Source: Acidobacteriota bacterium
Lineage (GTDB): Bacteria; Acidobacteriota; Terriglobia; Terriglobales; Acidobacteriaceae
Length of the DNA stretch: 32,248 bases
NCBI GenBank assembly: GCA_021826695.1
Contig: JAKAYS010000016.1
Span: 1 to 32,248, forward strand
Direction of reading: 5' to 3'
A model generated the notes under the pieces. It ran no database searches. It saw only the letters and a list, made by a program, of their open reading frames with translations, and was not told the origin of the DNA. The position numbers and the translations under genes were made by a program. Positions 23,291-31,967 of this stretch are shown piece after piece; within the stretch, counting starts at the first letter, position 1, and each line of letters begins with the position of its first letter.

Positions 23291-25024
23291 TTACTGATTG
23301 GACGTGGATGCTTTCTTCGTCCGACGGTGATGATGTTTTGCTGTGGTAGTTTTCCGAGCGTGGCCATAGGCGTTGCGCGAAGCTTTCACAGTGGAGGTAT
23401 CGACCGCAGTCGTACCCTGCACATCGTTATCGAAGGTTGCGCCAGAAGGAACCAGATAATTCTGAACACTGTCGGTTCCAGCATTTCCAGTACGCACATC
23501 GATGCGGGAAGGATCGATACCCTTCTCGTTGACCAAATATGCCTTGGTGTTGACCGCGCGCTCAGCAGCGTTTGCGCTGGCGTGGCGCTCGGTTGGGGTG
23601 CTGTTGCCAACCAGTACTGCCTTGGCATCGGTACTGCGCTGGAGGTTCAGTGCAACATCATCCAGGCAGGCCTTCGCTTCGTTGTCCACGCGGGTCGGGC
23701 GGCGCTTGTCTCGACCAAAGCTGATCGAGCAGAGCGTCTCCGTCTTCGGTGCTGGAGGCGGTGGAGGTGCATTGACCGTTACGCTGGACGTCGAAGATGC
23801 TGTCTGACCCTTGTCGTCGGACACGTTGCATGTAACCGTGATGACTCCAGGTGCAACGCCAGTCGTATTCAGAGTAGCGGTTGTGTTGGATCCGCTCACC
23901 TGTCCCGAAGAAGCGCTGTAACTGTATGTCAACGGACGATTCTGCGGGCTGACGCCTTGCGCGGTGATCGTGGCGGAGTCGCCAGGAGCGACCGTTGTCG
24001 GGTTCGCCGTGCAGGAGACGGTCGGCGGTTCAAACTGCTTGACCGTAAAAGTAGTGCTGGCATCTGCCGACTGACCGGCCTTATTGCCTTCAGTAACATG
24101 ACCCGTTACGGTGTACGTGCCGGGGGCCAAGTCAGTCGTGTCTACAGTTGCTGTCGAAGAAGTACCACTCACTTTACCACCAGTACTTGTCCAGGTATAG
24201 GTAGCAGTTTTCTTGGGATTCAGGTTCTGTGCATTGCCGGTTACCGTTACAGGTTCCCCAGGATACACTTCCGTCGGGCTTGCTGACGCCGTGTAGGCCA
24301 CGGGTGGCGGCGGAATAATGCTGCCGATGTGATAGATAAGACCTGTGCTGAGCTGGGCCGCATTGATATTCGCACGGCCACCTTCGATATTGCTGGTGGT
24401 CGGCGGCTGTGTGTTTAGAGGGCCAAACGATGCATGCATGTATTGATAATCGGCCTGGAACAAACGCAGTCCAAGACGATGGTTCAGGAACGGCAGAGGG
24501 TAGTCCAAGCCGCCACCAACGGTGAGGGAGGTACCCCAGCGATATGGGTTCACAAAGTGCCCTGGATTCCCGTTTGCATAGAAGCCGTTATAGTTGGGAC
24601 CGCCAATTCGCGTCGTTCCAACGAGAGCGTGGATAAAAGGTGTCATGTCGACCATCGGGAAACGCGCGATAGGGCCGCCATTGATCGTGGTGAAACCATC
24701 GCCGTTGCCATCTGGATGTGAGGCCAAACTGGCTTCAGCGCCTAAAAATTTATTGAAGTAGTATGCACCGCTCCCGATAGCGCCAAGGTTTACCGCGTTG
24801 TACCTTTCTCCCTGGATGAAGCCATGGGGCGCCAGGTACGAGTAACCTGCAAAAATGTCCGCGCGGGATGGGTTCACTCCGGTTGCTGGCTTAGCAGCCG
24901 TGGTTGAACCTGATGCCGCTGTAGAAGTAGACGTCTGCTGCGCCAACATTGCTGTTGTTCCAAGCCCAAGAACGCATGCAGCTACAAGCCACCTGACATT
25001 TGACCGTAATTTTGAATGTTCCAT
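23291..25024 (-). CDS. OmpA family outer-membrane protein with two Ig/PKD-like repeats
   Basis: A 577-residue envelope protein. A signal peptide (about 1-29) and a Thr/Ser/Ala linker lead into an OmpA-type beta-barrel (about 53-233, from ADIFAGYSYLAP to LSTGLIYHIG). After a Pro-rich hinge come two similar Ig/PKD-like domains (about 243-329 and 333-418), both with V.PG...TVT and G.VSGS..TAT. An OmpA-C-like peptidoglycan-binding domain follows (about 429-525), with ISFGRDKRRPTRVDNEAKACLDDVALNLQ, NAAERAVNTKAYL and GIDPSRIDVRTG. The C-terminus is a basic, His-rich tail (KTTTAKHHHRRTKKA). Such proteins link the outer membrane to the cell wall. A strong GGAGG ribosome binding site lies 9 nt before the ATG at 25024. 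A terminator follows the gene. Confidence 0.93.
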   Translation of the reverse strand: MEHSKLRSNVRWLVAACVLGLGTTAMLAQQTSTSTAASGSTTAAKPATGVNPSRADIFAGYSYLAPHGFIQGERYNAVNLGAIGSGAYYFNKFLGAEASLASHPDGNGDGFTTINGGPIARFPMVDMTPFIHALVGTTRIGGPNYNGFYANGNPGHFVNPYRWGTSLTVGGGLDYPLPFLNHRLGLRLFQADYQYMHASFGPLNTQPPTTSNIEGGRANINAAQLSTGLIYHIGSIIPPPPVAYTASASPTEVYPGEPVTVTGNAQNLNPKKTATYTWTSTGGKVSGTSSTATVDTTDLAPGTYTVTGHVTEGNKAGQSADASTTFTVKQFEPPTVSCTANPTTVAPGDSATITAQGVSPQNRPLTYSYSASSGQVSGSNTTATLNTTGVAPGVITVTCNVSDDKGQTASSTSSVTVNAPPPPPAPKTETLCSISFGRDKRRPTRVDNEAKACLDDVALNLQRSTDAKAVLVGNSTPTERHASANAAERAVNTKAYLVNEKGIDPSRIDVRTGNAGTDSVQNYLVPSGATFDNDVQGTTAVDTSTVKASRNAYGHARKTTTAKHHHRRTKKASTSNQ

Positions 25025-25361
25025 CCGTTATATCCTCCGCAACTTTGTATAAACAAATTTCGCTAATTTATTTCGTTTTCTGCAGTGGTAAGCGTGTCGT
25101 GAAATCCTTAATATCTTTCCGTTGCGTGTTCCATCGTTCCACTTTTGTCCAGCGGGCGCTTCCCAGCATTACAATCTGAAGTCTTTTTAATTAGACCACA
25201 AGTAGATCGCAAAGGTCAGCATGCTTAACAGTCCCTATATAAAGGTATCCTAAGAGTTACCTAATCGCAAAGAAATTAAAGTATGCTTCAAGTTTGGAGA
25301 TTCCCAAAAGTAATTGCTTGGAGAATCTATCCGCTTGGGATTTTTCAAGCTGACTGTCAGA
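25025..25361. other. Intergenic region before the OmpA-family gene
   Basis: About 340 nt between the OmpA start and the right-hand repeat copy 3. It is AT-rich and should hold the reverse-strand promoter of the OmpA-family gene. I could not pick a convincing -35/-10 pair by eye, and I see no gene. Confidence 0.45.
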
Positions 25362-25497
25362 GCGTGTTTCATAAATACGGTTTGTATCGGGGAATGGCTT
25401 TCCGCCGCGGCGGATGCCGCAAAATGCTCAAGAATCGCGGGCTTTAGCCCCTGAAGGTTTTTGACTGGTCCGGGCCAAAAGTATTTATGAAACACGC
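25362..25497. repeat. 132-bp repeat family, copy 3 (17-bp perfect terminal inverted repeats)
   Basis: The most complete copy. GCGTGTTTCATAAATAC (25362-25378) and its exact reverse complement (25481-25497) bound the element; the part shared with copy 1 is 25364-25495, the same 132 bp. It contains TCCGCCGCGGCGGA and GGGCTTTAGCCC palindromes. It ends 27 nt from the nuoB stop codon and could act as its transcription end. Confidence 0.85.
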
Positions 25498-25524
25498 CCT
25501 ATGCATAAATTTTAAAAGCAAGTT

Positions 25525-26097
25525 CTATACAAGATTCATTGCCTTTTTCACGGTTCCGCGTTCTCGCAGGATTTTCTCCTGGAGAAGAGTCAGGGCGTAA
25601 ATCAATTGTTCTGGACGAGGCGGACACCCCGGGACGTACACATCGACAGGGATAATCTGGTTCACTCCCTGCACCAGTGCATAATTATTGAAAACACCTC
25701 CAGAAGTGGCGCAAGCACCCATGGAAATGACCCACTTGGGCTCCGGCATTTGGTCATATAGCCGTCGTATCACGGGGGCCATTTTGATCGACACCCGCCC
25801 GGCAATCACCATCAGGTCGGATTGACGCGGGGACGGACGAAACACCTCTGCTCCAAAGCGGGCCACATCGAAGCGAGAAGCGCCCATCGACATCATTTCA
25901 ATGGCGCAACAGGCAAGTCCGAATGTCATGGGCCAAATAGAACTCTTGCGCACCCAGTTCAGCGCCGTATCCAGCGAGGTCAAAATGATGCCCTCATTCT
26001 GTTCATTGCCGAAGTTGACCTCGCGCACTTTGCTCTGATTCAGAGCACTGCTTTCAAGATTTCCAAACATGTAACGATCTTTGGGTGTCTCGGTCAT
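25525..26097 (-). CDS. nuoB: NADH-quinone oxidoreductase subunit B
   Basis: The complex I subunit that holds the terminal iron-sulfur cluster N2, at the junction of the hydrophilic and membrane arms. All four cluster Cys are present: C63 and C64 ([10 protein letters not shown]), C129 (MGACATSGG) and C158 ([10 protein letters not shown]). [34 protein letters not shown] and the C-terminal [11 protein letters not shown] match the family. From the chosen ATG at 26097, which has AGGATGAAG upstream, it is 190 residues; the in-frame ATG at 26115 would give 196. An N-terminal extension of about 35 residues precedes the usual start region. No other nuo gene is adjacent, so nuoB is isolated here. Confidence 0.95.
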   Translation of the reverse strand: MTETPKDRYMFGNLESSALNQSKVREVNFGNEQNEGIILTSLDTALNWVRKSSIWPMTFGLACCAIEMMSMGASRFDVARFGAEVFRPSPRQSDLMVIAGRVSIKMAPVIRRLYDQMPEPKWVISMGACATSGGVFNNYALVQGVNQIIPVDVYVPGCPPRPEQLIYALTLLQEKILRERGTVKKAMNLV

Positions 26098-26263
26098 AGG
26101 ATCTTCATCCTGCATCTCCAGTATCTCGCATTTTTCGCTGGATGCAATGACACCACTCCCGCAAAATCACTGCCTGGTCCGCTCGAAGCGGTTGATTGAC
26201 AACAGGAATCCATTGGTGTATTTCTTCACAGTCTTTACAATTCAGTGTTGTTCGAGGTCATTG

Positions 26264-27280
26264 ATGGGCACGCTCGATACACCTTGTTTCGATACACTCT
26301 CTTCGCATCCACCTGACCCTCGAGTCATCAGCAACTCTGCCATGTGGCAGTCGGAGCGCTGGAACCTCGCTGTAAAAAAGGTTCCCACTAAAGAAAATTT
26401 AACAGGCGCCATCCAGCTTGCATTTCGACTGTTCCGCCAACGGCGTCATTATGACGTGGTATACACGGTAGGCGCCCGTGAGTCCGAGATGTACGGCTTT
26501 CTCTGCGCAATGCTTGGAACTGGAAAACAGCCCCATGTGGCCACGGAAATCCTGCTGGACGAGATGCAGCCGAACCGTCTCGCGTGGAGGATCAAGCGCA
26601 GGCTCCGAAGTTTTGCTTTTCGCAATACTTCTAAGATGATTGTCTTTTCCAATGGCGAGCGCGCTCTGTACAGCCGACAGCTCCAACTGCCTATCGAGCG
26701 GATCCATTTTGTCCCTTTTCATACCAACATACAGCAGCCCCGATTCACTCGGTTAGGCGCCTATGGGTTTGCAGCCGGGCGCTCGTTGCGCGATTATGAA
26801 ACATTCTTCGCAGCCGTTGAAAAACTCGACTTCCCTTTCATCGTGGTTGCAGATCGCGCCAGTGTCGCGCACTTGAACAAGCCGTCCAATGTCGAGCTGC
26901 ATTGCGACATACCTCGCGCGCGATATCTTGAGCTGCTGGAAAACGCTCGCTTCGTTGTTGTCCCTTTGAAGGCCGACTATCGATCCACCGGACAAGTTGT
27001 CGTCCTGGAAGCATCGTCTCTCGGCAAGCCGGTGATTGCCAGCGATGTGGTGGGAATTCGGGACTACATCTCCCACGGCGTCGATGGATTGTTGGTGGCT
27101 CCCGGAAATCCGGACGCGCTGATGGCGTCTATTCACATTCTTATGGCGGATGATGCGATCTGCCATAAGCTCGCCGCCGCGGCGATGCAGCGAGTGGAGG
27201 CAGACCATACTTTTTCCGCATTCGCCGCCAAATGCCTTAAGATCATGGCGGAGGCCAGCCAGCAACGTGGATCGATTTAG
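26264..27280 (+). CDS. Glycosyltransferase, GT-B fold (family 4-like)
   Basis: A 338-residue glycosyltransferase. The C-terminal half has the classic nucleotide-sugar site: NARFVVVPLKADYRSTGQVVVLEASSLGKPVIASDVVGIRDYISHGVDGLLVAPGNPDALMASI, where the Glu of LEASSLGKP is the conserved donor-contact residue. The N-terminal half contains YDVVYTVGARESEMYGFL and is less conserved. The family builds cell-surface polysaccharides or glycolipids; donor and acceptor are unknown. I chose the ATG at 26264 because GAGGT lies 6 nt upstream and the translation before it has no family features. It diverges from nuoB and seems to be alone, without a polysaccharide cluster in the window. Confidence 0.88.
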   Translation: MGTLDTPCFDTLSSHPPDPRVISNSAMWQSERWNLAVKKVPTKENLTGAIQLAFRLFRQRRHYDVVYTVGARESEMYGFLCAMLGTGKQPHVATEILLDEMQPNRLAWRIKRRLRSFAFRNTSKMIVFSNGERALYSRQLQLPIERIHFVPFHTNIQQPRFTRLGAYGFAAGRSLRDYETFFAAVEKLDFPFIVVADRASVAHLNKPSNVELHCDIPRARYLELLENARFVVVPLKADYRSTGQVVVLEASSLGKPVIASDVVGIRDYISHGVDGLLVAPGNPDALMASIHILMADDAICHKLAAAAMQRVEADHTFSAFAAKCLKIMAEASQQRGSI

Positions 27281-27675
27281 GTTTCGCCGCTAGACTTCCG
27301 TAACTTGATGCAGTCCGCTGAAATACCGGGGCCAGCCTCCACCGCAAAAATGTTTTTATCCAACAAGTTCAGGCGGTGGAATTGGCCGCTTGCGCGCGCT
27401 TTCTCGGCGTGCTAGACTCCGTCAACTTCCGGCAATGCAGCGTTGCCCGTCGCAAAATCTGGCGGCACCGCAGCGGCGCCACGCTACAACCGCCACGACT
27501 CCTGTAGAGACTGGCTTGGGGCATGCGATGGAGTTTGATTTCAAAGGTAGACCGTCAGCCAGCCGCCGCAATCGGCGGCCTTGCATTTTCCCTGCCTCCG
27601 CTTCCGACGCGAAATTCTCGTCGATCTGGCAGCCCCCCTCTTCATTTCCACGTTTTAATCTTTCGGAGATTCAAA
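27281..27675 (+). promoter_or_regulatory. Long leader region of the EF-G-like gene with a candidate promoter
   Basis: About 395 nt without a supported gene. TTGCGC (27390-27395) and TAGACT (27413-27418) are spaced by 17 nt and form a possible promoter, which would give a leader of about 250 nt. The open frame of the EF-G-like gene continues back to 27523, but that part has no family features. The segment GCTAGACT occurs twice (near 27289 and 27411). Confidence 0.4.
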
Positions 27676-29835
27676 ATGAAAACATACTCTGGCAAAGACA
27701 TCCGTAACCTCGCAATCGTTGGGCATTCTCACAGCGGAAAAACAACGCTGGTGGAGGCGCTTCTGGCAACCGCAGGCGCAATTCCCACCATGGGCGCGGT
27801 CGAAGAGGGCACTGCCGTTACCGCCTACGAGGAAGAGGAGATTGCGCGGCGCACCACGCTTGCAAACGCCGTGGCATTCTGCGAGTGGGAGGGCGTTAAA
27901 CTCAACCTGATCGATACGCCCGGCTTCAATATGTTTGTCCACGAAGCCCGCGCGGCCATGCTGCCTGTGGAAGCCTCCGTGATCGTCGTCGATGCCGTGG
28001 AAGGAATCCAACCGATCACGCAGCGCGTCTGGAGCTATGCGGACGAATTCAACCTGCCACGTATTCTTGTGGTCCATCGCGTAGACCGCGAGCACGCCAG
28101 GCCCCTTGCCGTGCTGGACAGTCTGCGCGCGGCTTTTGGACGCCAGGTGGCAGCCGTCGCCTTGCCGATTGGAACTGACCGGTCATTTCGCGGGATCGTG
28201 GATCTGGTCTCCATGCAGGCCTATGAATATCTTGCGGACGCCAGGGGGCGCGGTAAACGCATTCCCATCCCGCAGAACATGATGCAGGAGGCTTCCGCCG
28301 CGCATGACGCGCTGGTGGAGCTGGTCGCGGAGGGCAAGGATGAACTTCTCGAAGAGTTCGTCAATCTGGGCACTCTTCCAGAAGAACATCTTACTGTTGC
28401 CTTGCACGAGGCGATCCGCGAGGACCGAATTTTCCCGGTGCTTTTCGCCTCCGGCAGAAACAATATCGGCACGGATCACTTGCTAAATTTTTTCCACGAT
28501 TATGCGCCGGCGCCCGTCGAGCGTGAACCCGTTGCGGCAGTCGCGACCATGTCTTCCCACGGCAATGGGGCAGCAAAGCCCAACCATGGTGGGGTGGACT
28601 GGCCCCTGGAGATGGTGCATCGCCCGGTGTCCGATACGGAGCCTTTATCTCTATACATTTTCAAGACACTCTCCGACCCGTTCGCCGGACAAATCTCTTT
28701 CTTCAAAGTCTTCTCCGGCTGCGCGCGTAACAACGACGCAGTTTTGAATTACAAGCAGCAATCGCAGGAAAAGCTGGCACATCTCTCCATCATGCAGGGG
28801 AAACAACCGGTGCCAGTCACGGAGCTCCACGCGGGAGACCTGGGGGCGGTCGCCAAGCTGCGAAATACTCATACCGGCGATACACTCGGCGAAAGTCAGC
28901 ATCCCGTGTTGTTCGAGCCAGCCCAGCAACCGGAGCCGGCCATTGCCTTTGCCATTGAACCCAGGACGCGCGCGGACGAAGACAAGCTGGCCAACGCGCT
29001 CCATCGCATTATGGAAGAAGACACGCTAATTCGTTTCTATCGCGACGCGCAAACGCATGAGTTCCTGATTGCGGGCGCCGGGCAACAGCACATTGAAGTG
29101 GTGGTCTCCAAACTCCGTCGGCGCTATCACACGGAAGTCACCCTCAAAGCCCCGAAAATTCCCTATCGAGAAACAATACGCGCGCGCGCGGAAGGCCATG
29201 GCCGGCACAAAAAACAGTCCGGCGGACATGGGCAGTTCGGCGACTGCAAAATCCGCATCGAGCCGCTGGAACGCGGCGCGGGATTCGAGTTTGTCAACGA
29301 GATTTTCGGCGGCGCCATTCCGCGCAATTATGTTCCCGCCATTGAGAAAGGCATTCGCGAAGCTGCCGAGCGCGGCTTTCTCGCCGGGCATCCCGTGGTC
29401 GATTTCCGCGTGACCGTGTTCGATGGCTCCTTCCATGAAGTGGACTCGAACGAGATCAGCTTTCGCATCGCAGGCCAGCTCGCATTCCGCGACTGCATGG
29501 AAAAGGCGCGTCCCGCGCTGCTGGAACCCATCATGCGCGTCAACATCAACACGCCGGACGCCTTTGCTGGCGCCGTGATGGGCGACCTGCCCGGTCGGCA
29601 TGGCCGCGTGCTCGGCATGGAACCCACCTCGTCGGCGGGCCAGACCGCCATTCTGGCGGAAGTGCCGATGGCGGAGATGCTGACCTATGGCTCCGACCTG
29701 ACCGCCATGACGCAGGGGCAAGGCAGTTTTCATATGGAGATGGACCATTACGACTTTGTCCTGCCGCAGACGCAGGAAAAACTCATTGCCGCCGCCCGTA
29801 CCCACCAGGCTGTCGCCGTCGAGGACGAAGGTTAG
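27676..29835 (+). CDS. Elongation factor G-like GTPase (EF-G2/FusA2 type) with altered G4 motif
   Basis: A 719-residue translational GTPase with the EF-G domain order. The GTPase domain has G1 GHSHSGKTT (residues 16-24) and G3 DTPGF (80-84). Domain II includes PLSLYIFKTLSDPFAGQISFFKVFSG, and domain IV includes EGHGRHKKQSGGHGQFGD and the ISFRIAGQLAFRDC region. Domain V ends with PMAEMLTYGSDLTAMTQGQGSFHMEMDHY. The switch-I segment EEEIARRTTL differs from the RGITI of housekeeping EF-G, as in FusA2-type proteins. The G4 motif that reads guanine, normally NKxD, is HRVD here (134-137). The protein is therefore probably a specialised or modified EF-G rather than the main translocase. The ATG at 27676 has GGAG 8 nt upstream. 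lpxD follows 100 nt on. Confidence 0.93.
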   Translation: MKTYSGKDIRNLAIVGHSHSGKTTLVEALLATAGAIPTMGAVEEGTAVTAYEEEEIARRTTLANAVAFCEWEGVKLNLIDTPGFNMFVHEARAAMLPVEASVIVVDAVEGIQPITQRVWSYADEFNLPRILVVHRVDREHARPLAVLDSLRAAFGRQVAAVALPIGTDRSFRGIVDLVSMQAYEYLADARGRGKRIPIPQNMMQEASAAHDALVELVAEGKDELLEEFVNLGTLPEEHLTVALHEAIREDRIFPVLFASGRNNIGTDHLLNFFHDYAPAPVEREPVAAVATMSSHGNGAAKPNHGGVDWPLEMVHRPVSDTEPLSLYIFKTLSDPFAGQISFFKVFSGCARNNDAVLNYKQQSQEKLAHLSIMQGKQPVPVTELHAGDLGAVAKLRNTHTGDTLGESQHPVLFEPAQQPEPAIAFAIEPRTRADEDKLANALHRIMEEDTLIRFYRDAQTHEFLIAGAGQQHIEVVVSKLRRRYHTEVTLKAPKIPYRETIRARAEGHGRHKKQSGGHGQFGDCKIRIEPLERGAGFEFVNEIFGGAIPRNYVPAIEKGIREAAERGFLAGHPVVDFRVTVFDGSFHEVDSNEISFRIAGQLAFRDCMEKARPALLEPIMRVNINTPDAFAGAVMGDLPGRHGRVLGMEPTSSAGQTAILAEVPMAEMLTYGSDLTAMTQGQGSFHMEMDHYDFVLPQTQEKLIAAARTHQAVAVEDEG

Positions 29836-29837
29836 AG

Positions 29838-29890
29838 AAAATGCGGGTGCCCCAGGTTCGGGCGCCGCGGCGACCTAACCTGGTCCCTTC
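29838..29890. repeat. Short GC-rich palindromic repeat between the EF-G-like gene and lpxD
   Basis: GGGTGCCCCAGGTTCGGGCG is followed by CCGCGGCGACCTAACCTGG. CCAGGTT and AACCTGG form the outer pair, and a GC-rich centre resembles the repeats near 14525-14587 and 31850-31910. Confidence 0.5.
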
Positions 29891-29935
29891 CTTCCACAAA
29901 CTCTGAGAGGGGAAAACAAGCGATACAATCAGCCC

Positions 29936-30934
29936 ATGCAACTGGCGGAACTGGCGGTCTTGTTGAATGCGCGGCTGGAAGGCAATCCGGAAACGGAAGT
30001 GACCGGTGTCGCCGGGATTGAAGAGGCGGGCCCAGGCCATGTGACCTTCGTCGCCAACGCAAAATATGCGGCCCTGGCGCGCACCACTCGCGCCGCCGCC
30101 GTGCTGGTCACAGAGGACTTCCCCGCCATCGCCGCCGCCACGCTGCGAACGGCGAATCCGTACCTTGCCTTTGCCCGCGCCATCGAGCTTTTTTATCAGC
30201 CGCCCGCGTATCCGTCCGGCATTCATTCCACGGCAATCATTCATCCCACGGCCCGGCTGGGCCGCGACTGCCACATTGGCGCCTATGTTGTGATTGAAGC
30301 GAACGTGCAGATTGGCGACCATGCGGTCCTGCTGCCGCATGTCGTCATCTATCCCAATGTTCGGATAGGCAGTCGCTTTTTCGCCCACGCGCACGCCGTG
30401 GTCCGCGAAGGCTGTCGGCTCGGCGATCAAGTAGTCCTGCAAAATGGCGCGATCATCGGCGCGGATGGATTTGGCTTCGCTAAAGATGACGAGGGCCGTT
30501 GGCACAAGATTCTCCAGTCTGGCCCGGCAGTCCTGGAAGATGCCGTCGAGGTGCAGGCCAACGCCTGTATCGACCGCGCCAGCGTCGGCGAAACCCGCAT
30601 TGCCCAGGGAGCGAAGATCGACAACCTGGTACAGGTCGGGCACGGCAGCACGGTGGGAGAAAACACTCTATTGTGCGCGCAGGTTGGGCTGGCCGGTTCC
30701 TCGCATCTGGGCCGCAACGTCATTCTTGCCGGACAAGCCGCCGTGGCCGGACATTGCACCATTGGCGACGGCGCGATTTTGACCGCGCAGAGCGCCGTCT
30801 CGCACGATGTCCCGCCCGGCAAAATGATGAGCGGCTCTCCGGGCATCGACAATCGCCTGTGGCTGCGCTGCGTGGCCGCCTACAGCCGCCTGCCAGAGAT
30901 GGTGAAGGTTCTTCGCAAGCAAGGGAAAGAATAG
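29936..30934 (+). CDS. lpxD: UDP-3-O-(3-hydroxyacyl)glucosamine N-acyltransferase
   Basis: The third enzyme of lipid A synthesis. It adds a 3-hydroxyacyl chain from acyl-carrier protein to the glucosamine nitrogen, in the cytoplasm. The 332 residues match the usual length. An N-terminal uridine-binding domain (about 1-100, with GIEEAGPGHVTFVANAKY) precedes the left-handed parallel beta-helix of hexapeptide repeats (about 100-290). IIGADGFGFA is a conserved loop, and the catalytic His is H236 in NLVQVGHGSTVG. A C-terminal helix follows (LWLRCVAAYSRLPEMVKVLRK). The other lpx genes are not adjacent. No close Shine-Dalgarno sequence is visible before the ATG at 29936; GAGAGGGG lies about 23 nt away. 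It converges with the methyltransferase gene 27 nt downstream. Confidence 0.95.
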   Translation: MQLAELAVLLNARLEGNPETEVTGVAGIEEAGPGHVTFVANAKYAALARTTRAAAVLVTEDFPAIAAATLRTANPYLAFARAIELFYQPPAYPSGIHSTAIIHPTARLGRDCHIGAYVVIEANVQIGDHAVLLPHVVIYPNVRIGSRFFAHAHAVVREGCRLGDQVVLQNGAIIGADGFGFAKDDEGRWHKILQSGPAVLEDAVEVQANACIDRASVGETRIAQGAKIDNLVQVGHGSTVGENTLLCAQVGLAGSSHLGRNVILAGQAAVAGHCTIGDGAILTAQSAVSHDVPPGKMMSGSPGIDNRLWLRCVAAYSRLPEMVKVLRKQGKE

Positions 30935-30961
30935 GTTGCGGGTCGGTGTCCGGCTTGCCCG

Positions 30962-31714
30962 TCATCCATTCTTGTCCGCTCGAAATAGGATGATACCTAC
31001 ATACCTGTCCATCCATTCTGCCTTTTCGGGAGCAATCTCGCGGAATTCCTGTGTCACCGAAGGCTCCCTGCACACAGTCAAGCGTAGCCCCGCAAACGCA
31101 ATCGCATTCAGATAGTCGCTGATACGTGGCATCGGGTGCTCTAAAGTGACATCGGCGCTCCACGGCGAGGGGTAGCTGTAGGGTCCTGTTTGTTGATACG
31201 CAAAGCCATGGCCCCAACCCTCGATCTCATTGCGCAGGATAGCGAAGCGAAAAGGATGAGGTACGGAGAACACGAGTGCTCCATCGTCAGCGAGGATATC
31301 TGAAATCGCCTCCATCGTCGTCATTAAGTCATGCGCGTACATGAGCGCCTGGAAAGAAACGATCAGATCGAAGGTCTTCCCCTCAAGGCTGGGCAGAAAG
31401 GGCAACCTGTCGAATGAACCTTGAACAAGCTCAAGGTTCGAGCAGTTCGCATGTTCCGTCCAATTTTTTGCAAACCCGCTGCTCGCATCAATCCCAATGA
31501 CTGATGATGCGCCTTCCTCCGCGAAAAACCGAGCTTTGTCACCGGTTCCGCATCCAACATCCAAGACACGTTTTCCGCGAAAATCTCCGACTAATTCTCT
31601 TTGCGCGGGCCACTCGATTAGCTTGTCCACCGACACTTGCCTGGACTCTGCATATACCTGCGCGAGCGTCTCCCAAGCTGAACTGCTAGAAGTGGTCGAA
31701 GGTTGGTCTTTCAT
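30962..31714 (-). CDS. Class I SAM-dependent methyltransferase
   Basis: A 250-residue methyltransferase of the UbiE/BioC-like type 11 group. Motif I is KRVLDVGCGTGDKARFFAEEGA (about 48-69), motif II is VIGIDAS with acidic D76, and motif III-like DLIVSFQALMYAHDL is at about 115-129. LADDGALVFSVPHPFRF is the typical post-motif strand. The substrate cannot be inferred. The ATG at 31714 is the first in frame and agrees with the family; the ribosome binding site is weak (CAGG). The gene lies between lpxD (convergent) and a repeat-rich segment, with no obvious partner. Confidence 0.9.
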   Translation of the reverse strand: MKDQPSTTSSSSAWETLAQVYAESRQVSVDKLIEWPAQRELVGDFRGKRVLDVGCGTGDKARFFAEEGASSVIGIDASSGFAKNWTEHANCSNLELVQGSFDRLPFLPSLEGKTFDLIVSFQALMYAHDLMTTMEAISDILADDGALVFSVPHPFRFAILRNEIEGWGHGFAYQQTGPYSYPSPWSADVTLEHPMPRISDYLNAIAFAGLRLTVCREPSVTQEFREIAPEKAEWMDRYVGIILFRADKNG

Positions 31715-31800
31715 ACCTGAATCATAAACAATGGCTGTAATCCTGAGCGCAGGGTGTTTCGGACCCGTCTAAACTGTCTAAATTGAGCTGGATTTAAGGG

Positions 31801-31915
31801 ACCCGGTGCCCCATTCAAGCCCGCCTTTGGCTTGAGTGGGACGCGAAAATCCAGGTGCCCCAGGTCTCGGTCGCCGCGCCTGCCCTCCGCGGAGGGGCGA
31901 CAGCCCTGAGGCTGG
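31801..31915. repeat. GC-rich palindromic repeat cluster (REP-like)
   Basis: CCCATTCAAGCC (31810-31821) pairs with GGCTTGAGTGGG (31829-31840) apart from one G-T pair. Next, GTGCCCCAGGTCTCGG leads into CGCCGCGCCTGCCCTCCGCGG, which contains the palindrome CTCCGCGGAG. The core is nearly the same as that in the 14525-14587 repeat. It overlaps the end of the broken toxin frame. Confidence 0.6.
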
Positions 31916-31967
31916 TTCCGCCACTCACCGCTTCTTCCATTCCAGCCATATCGATGAGCAGCTTCAT
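31815..31967 (-). pseudogene. Truncated DUF5615 (PIN-like) toxin stump
   Basis: The ATG at 31967 overlaps the antitoxin stop codon by the 4-bp ATGA arrangement typical of toxin-antitoxin pairs. The first seven codons read MKLLIDM, the usual first strand of DUF5615 PIN-like toxins, which normally continues NLSP. Here the frame instead runs into AGMEEAVSGG and then through palindromic repeat DNA, stopping after 50 codons. I read it as a toxin gene lost by insertion or deletion. The identity rests on a very short stretch plus context. Confidence 0.5.

Noticed and set aside
13265-25497. CRISPR array
   Set aside because: The repeats are kilobases apart with no regular spacers, and no cas gene is present. 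They are dispersed elements.
29783-30643. 286-codon reverse frame overlapping lpxD
   Set aside because: It is antisense to the hexapeptide-repeat region of lpxD; the apparent pattern comes from that repeat.
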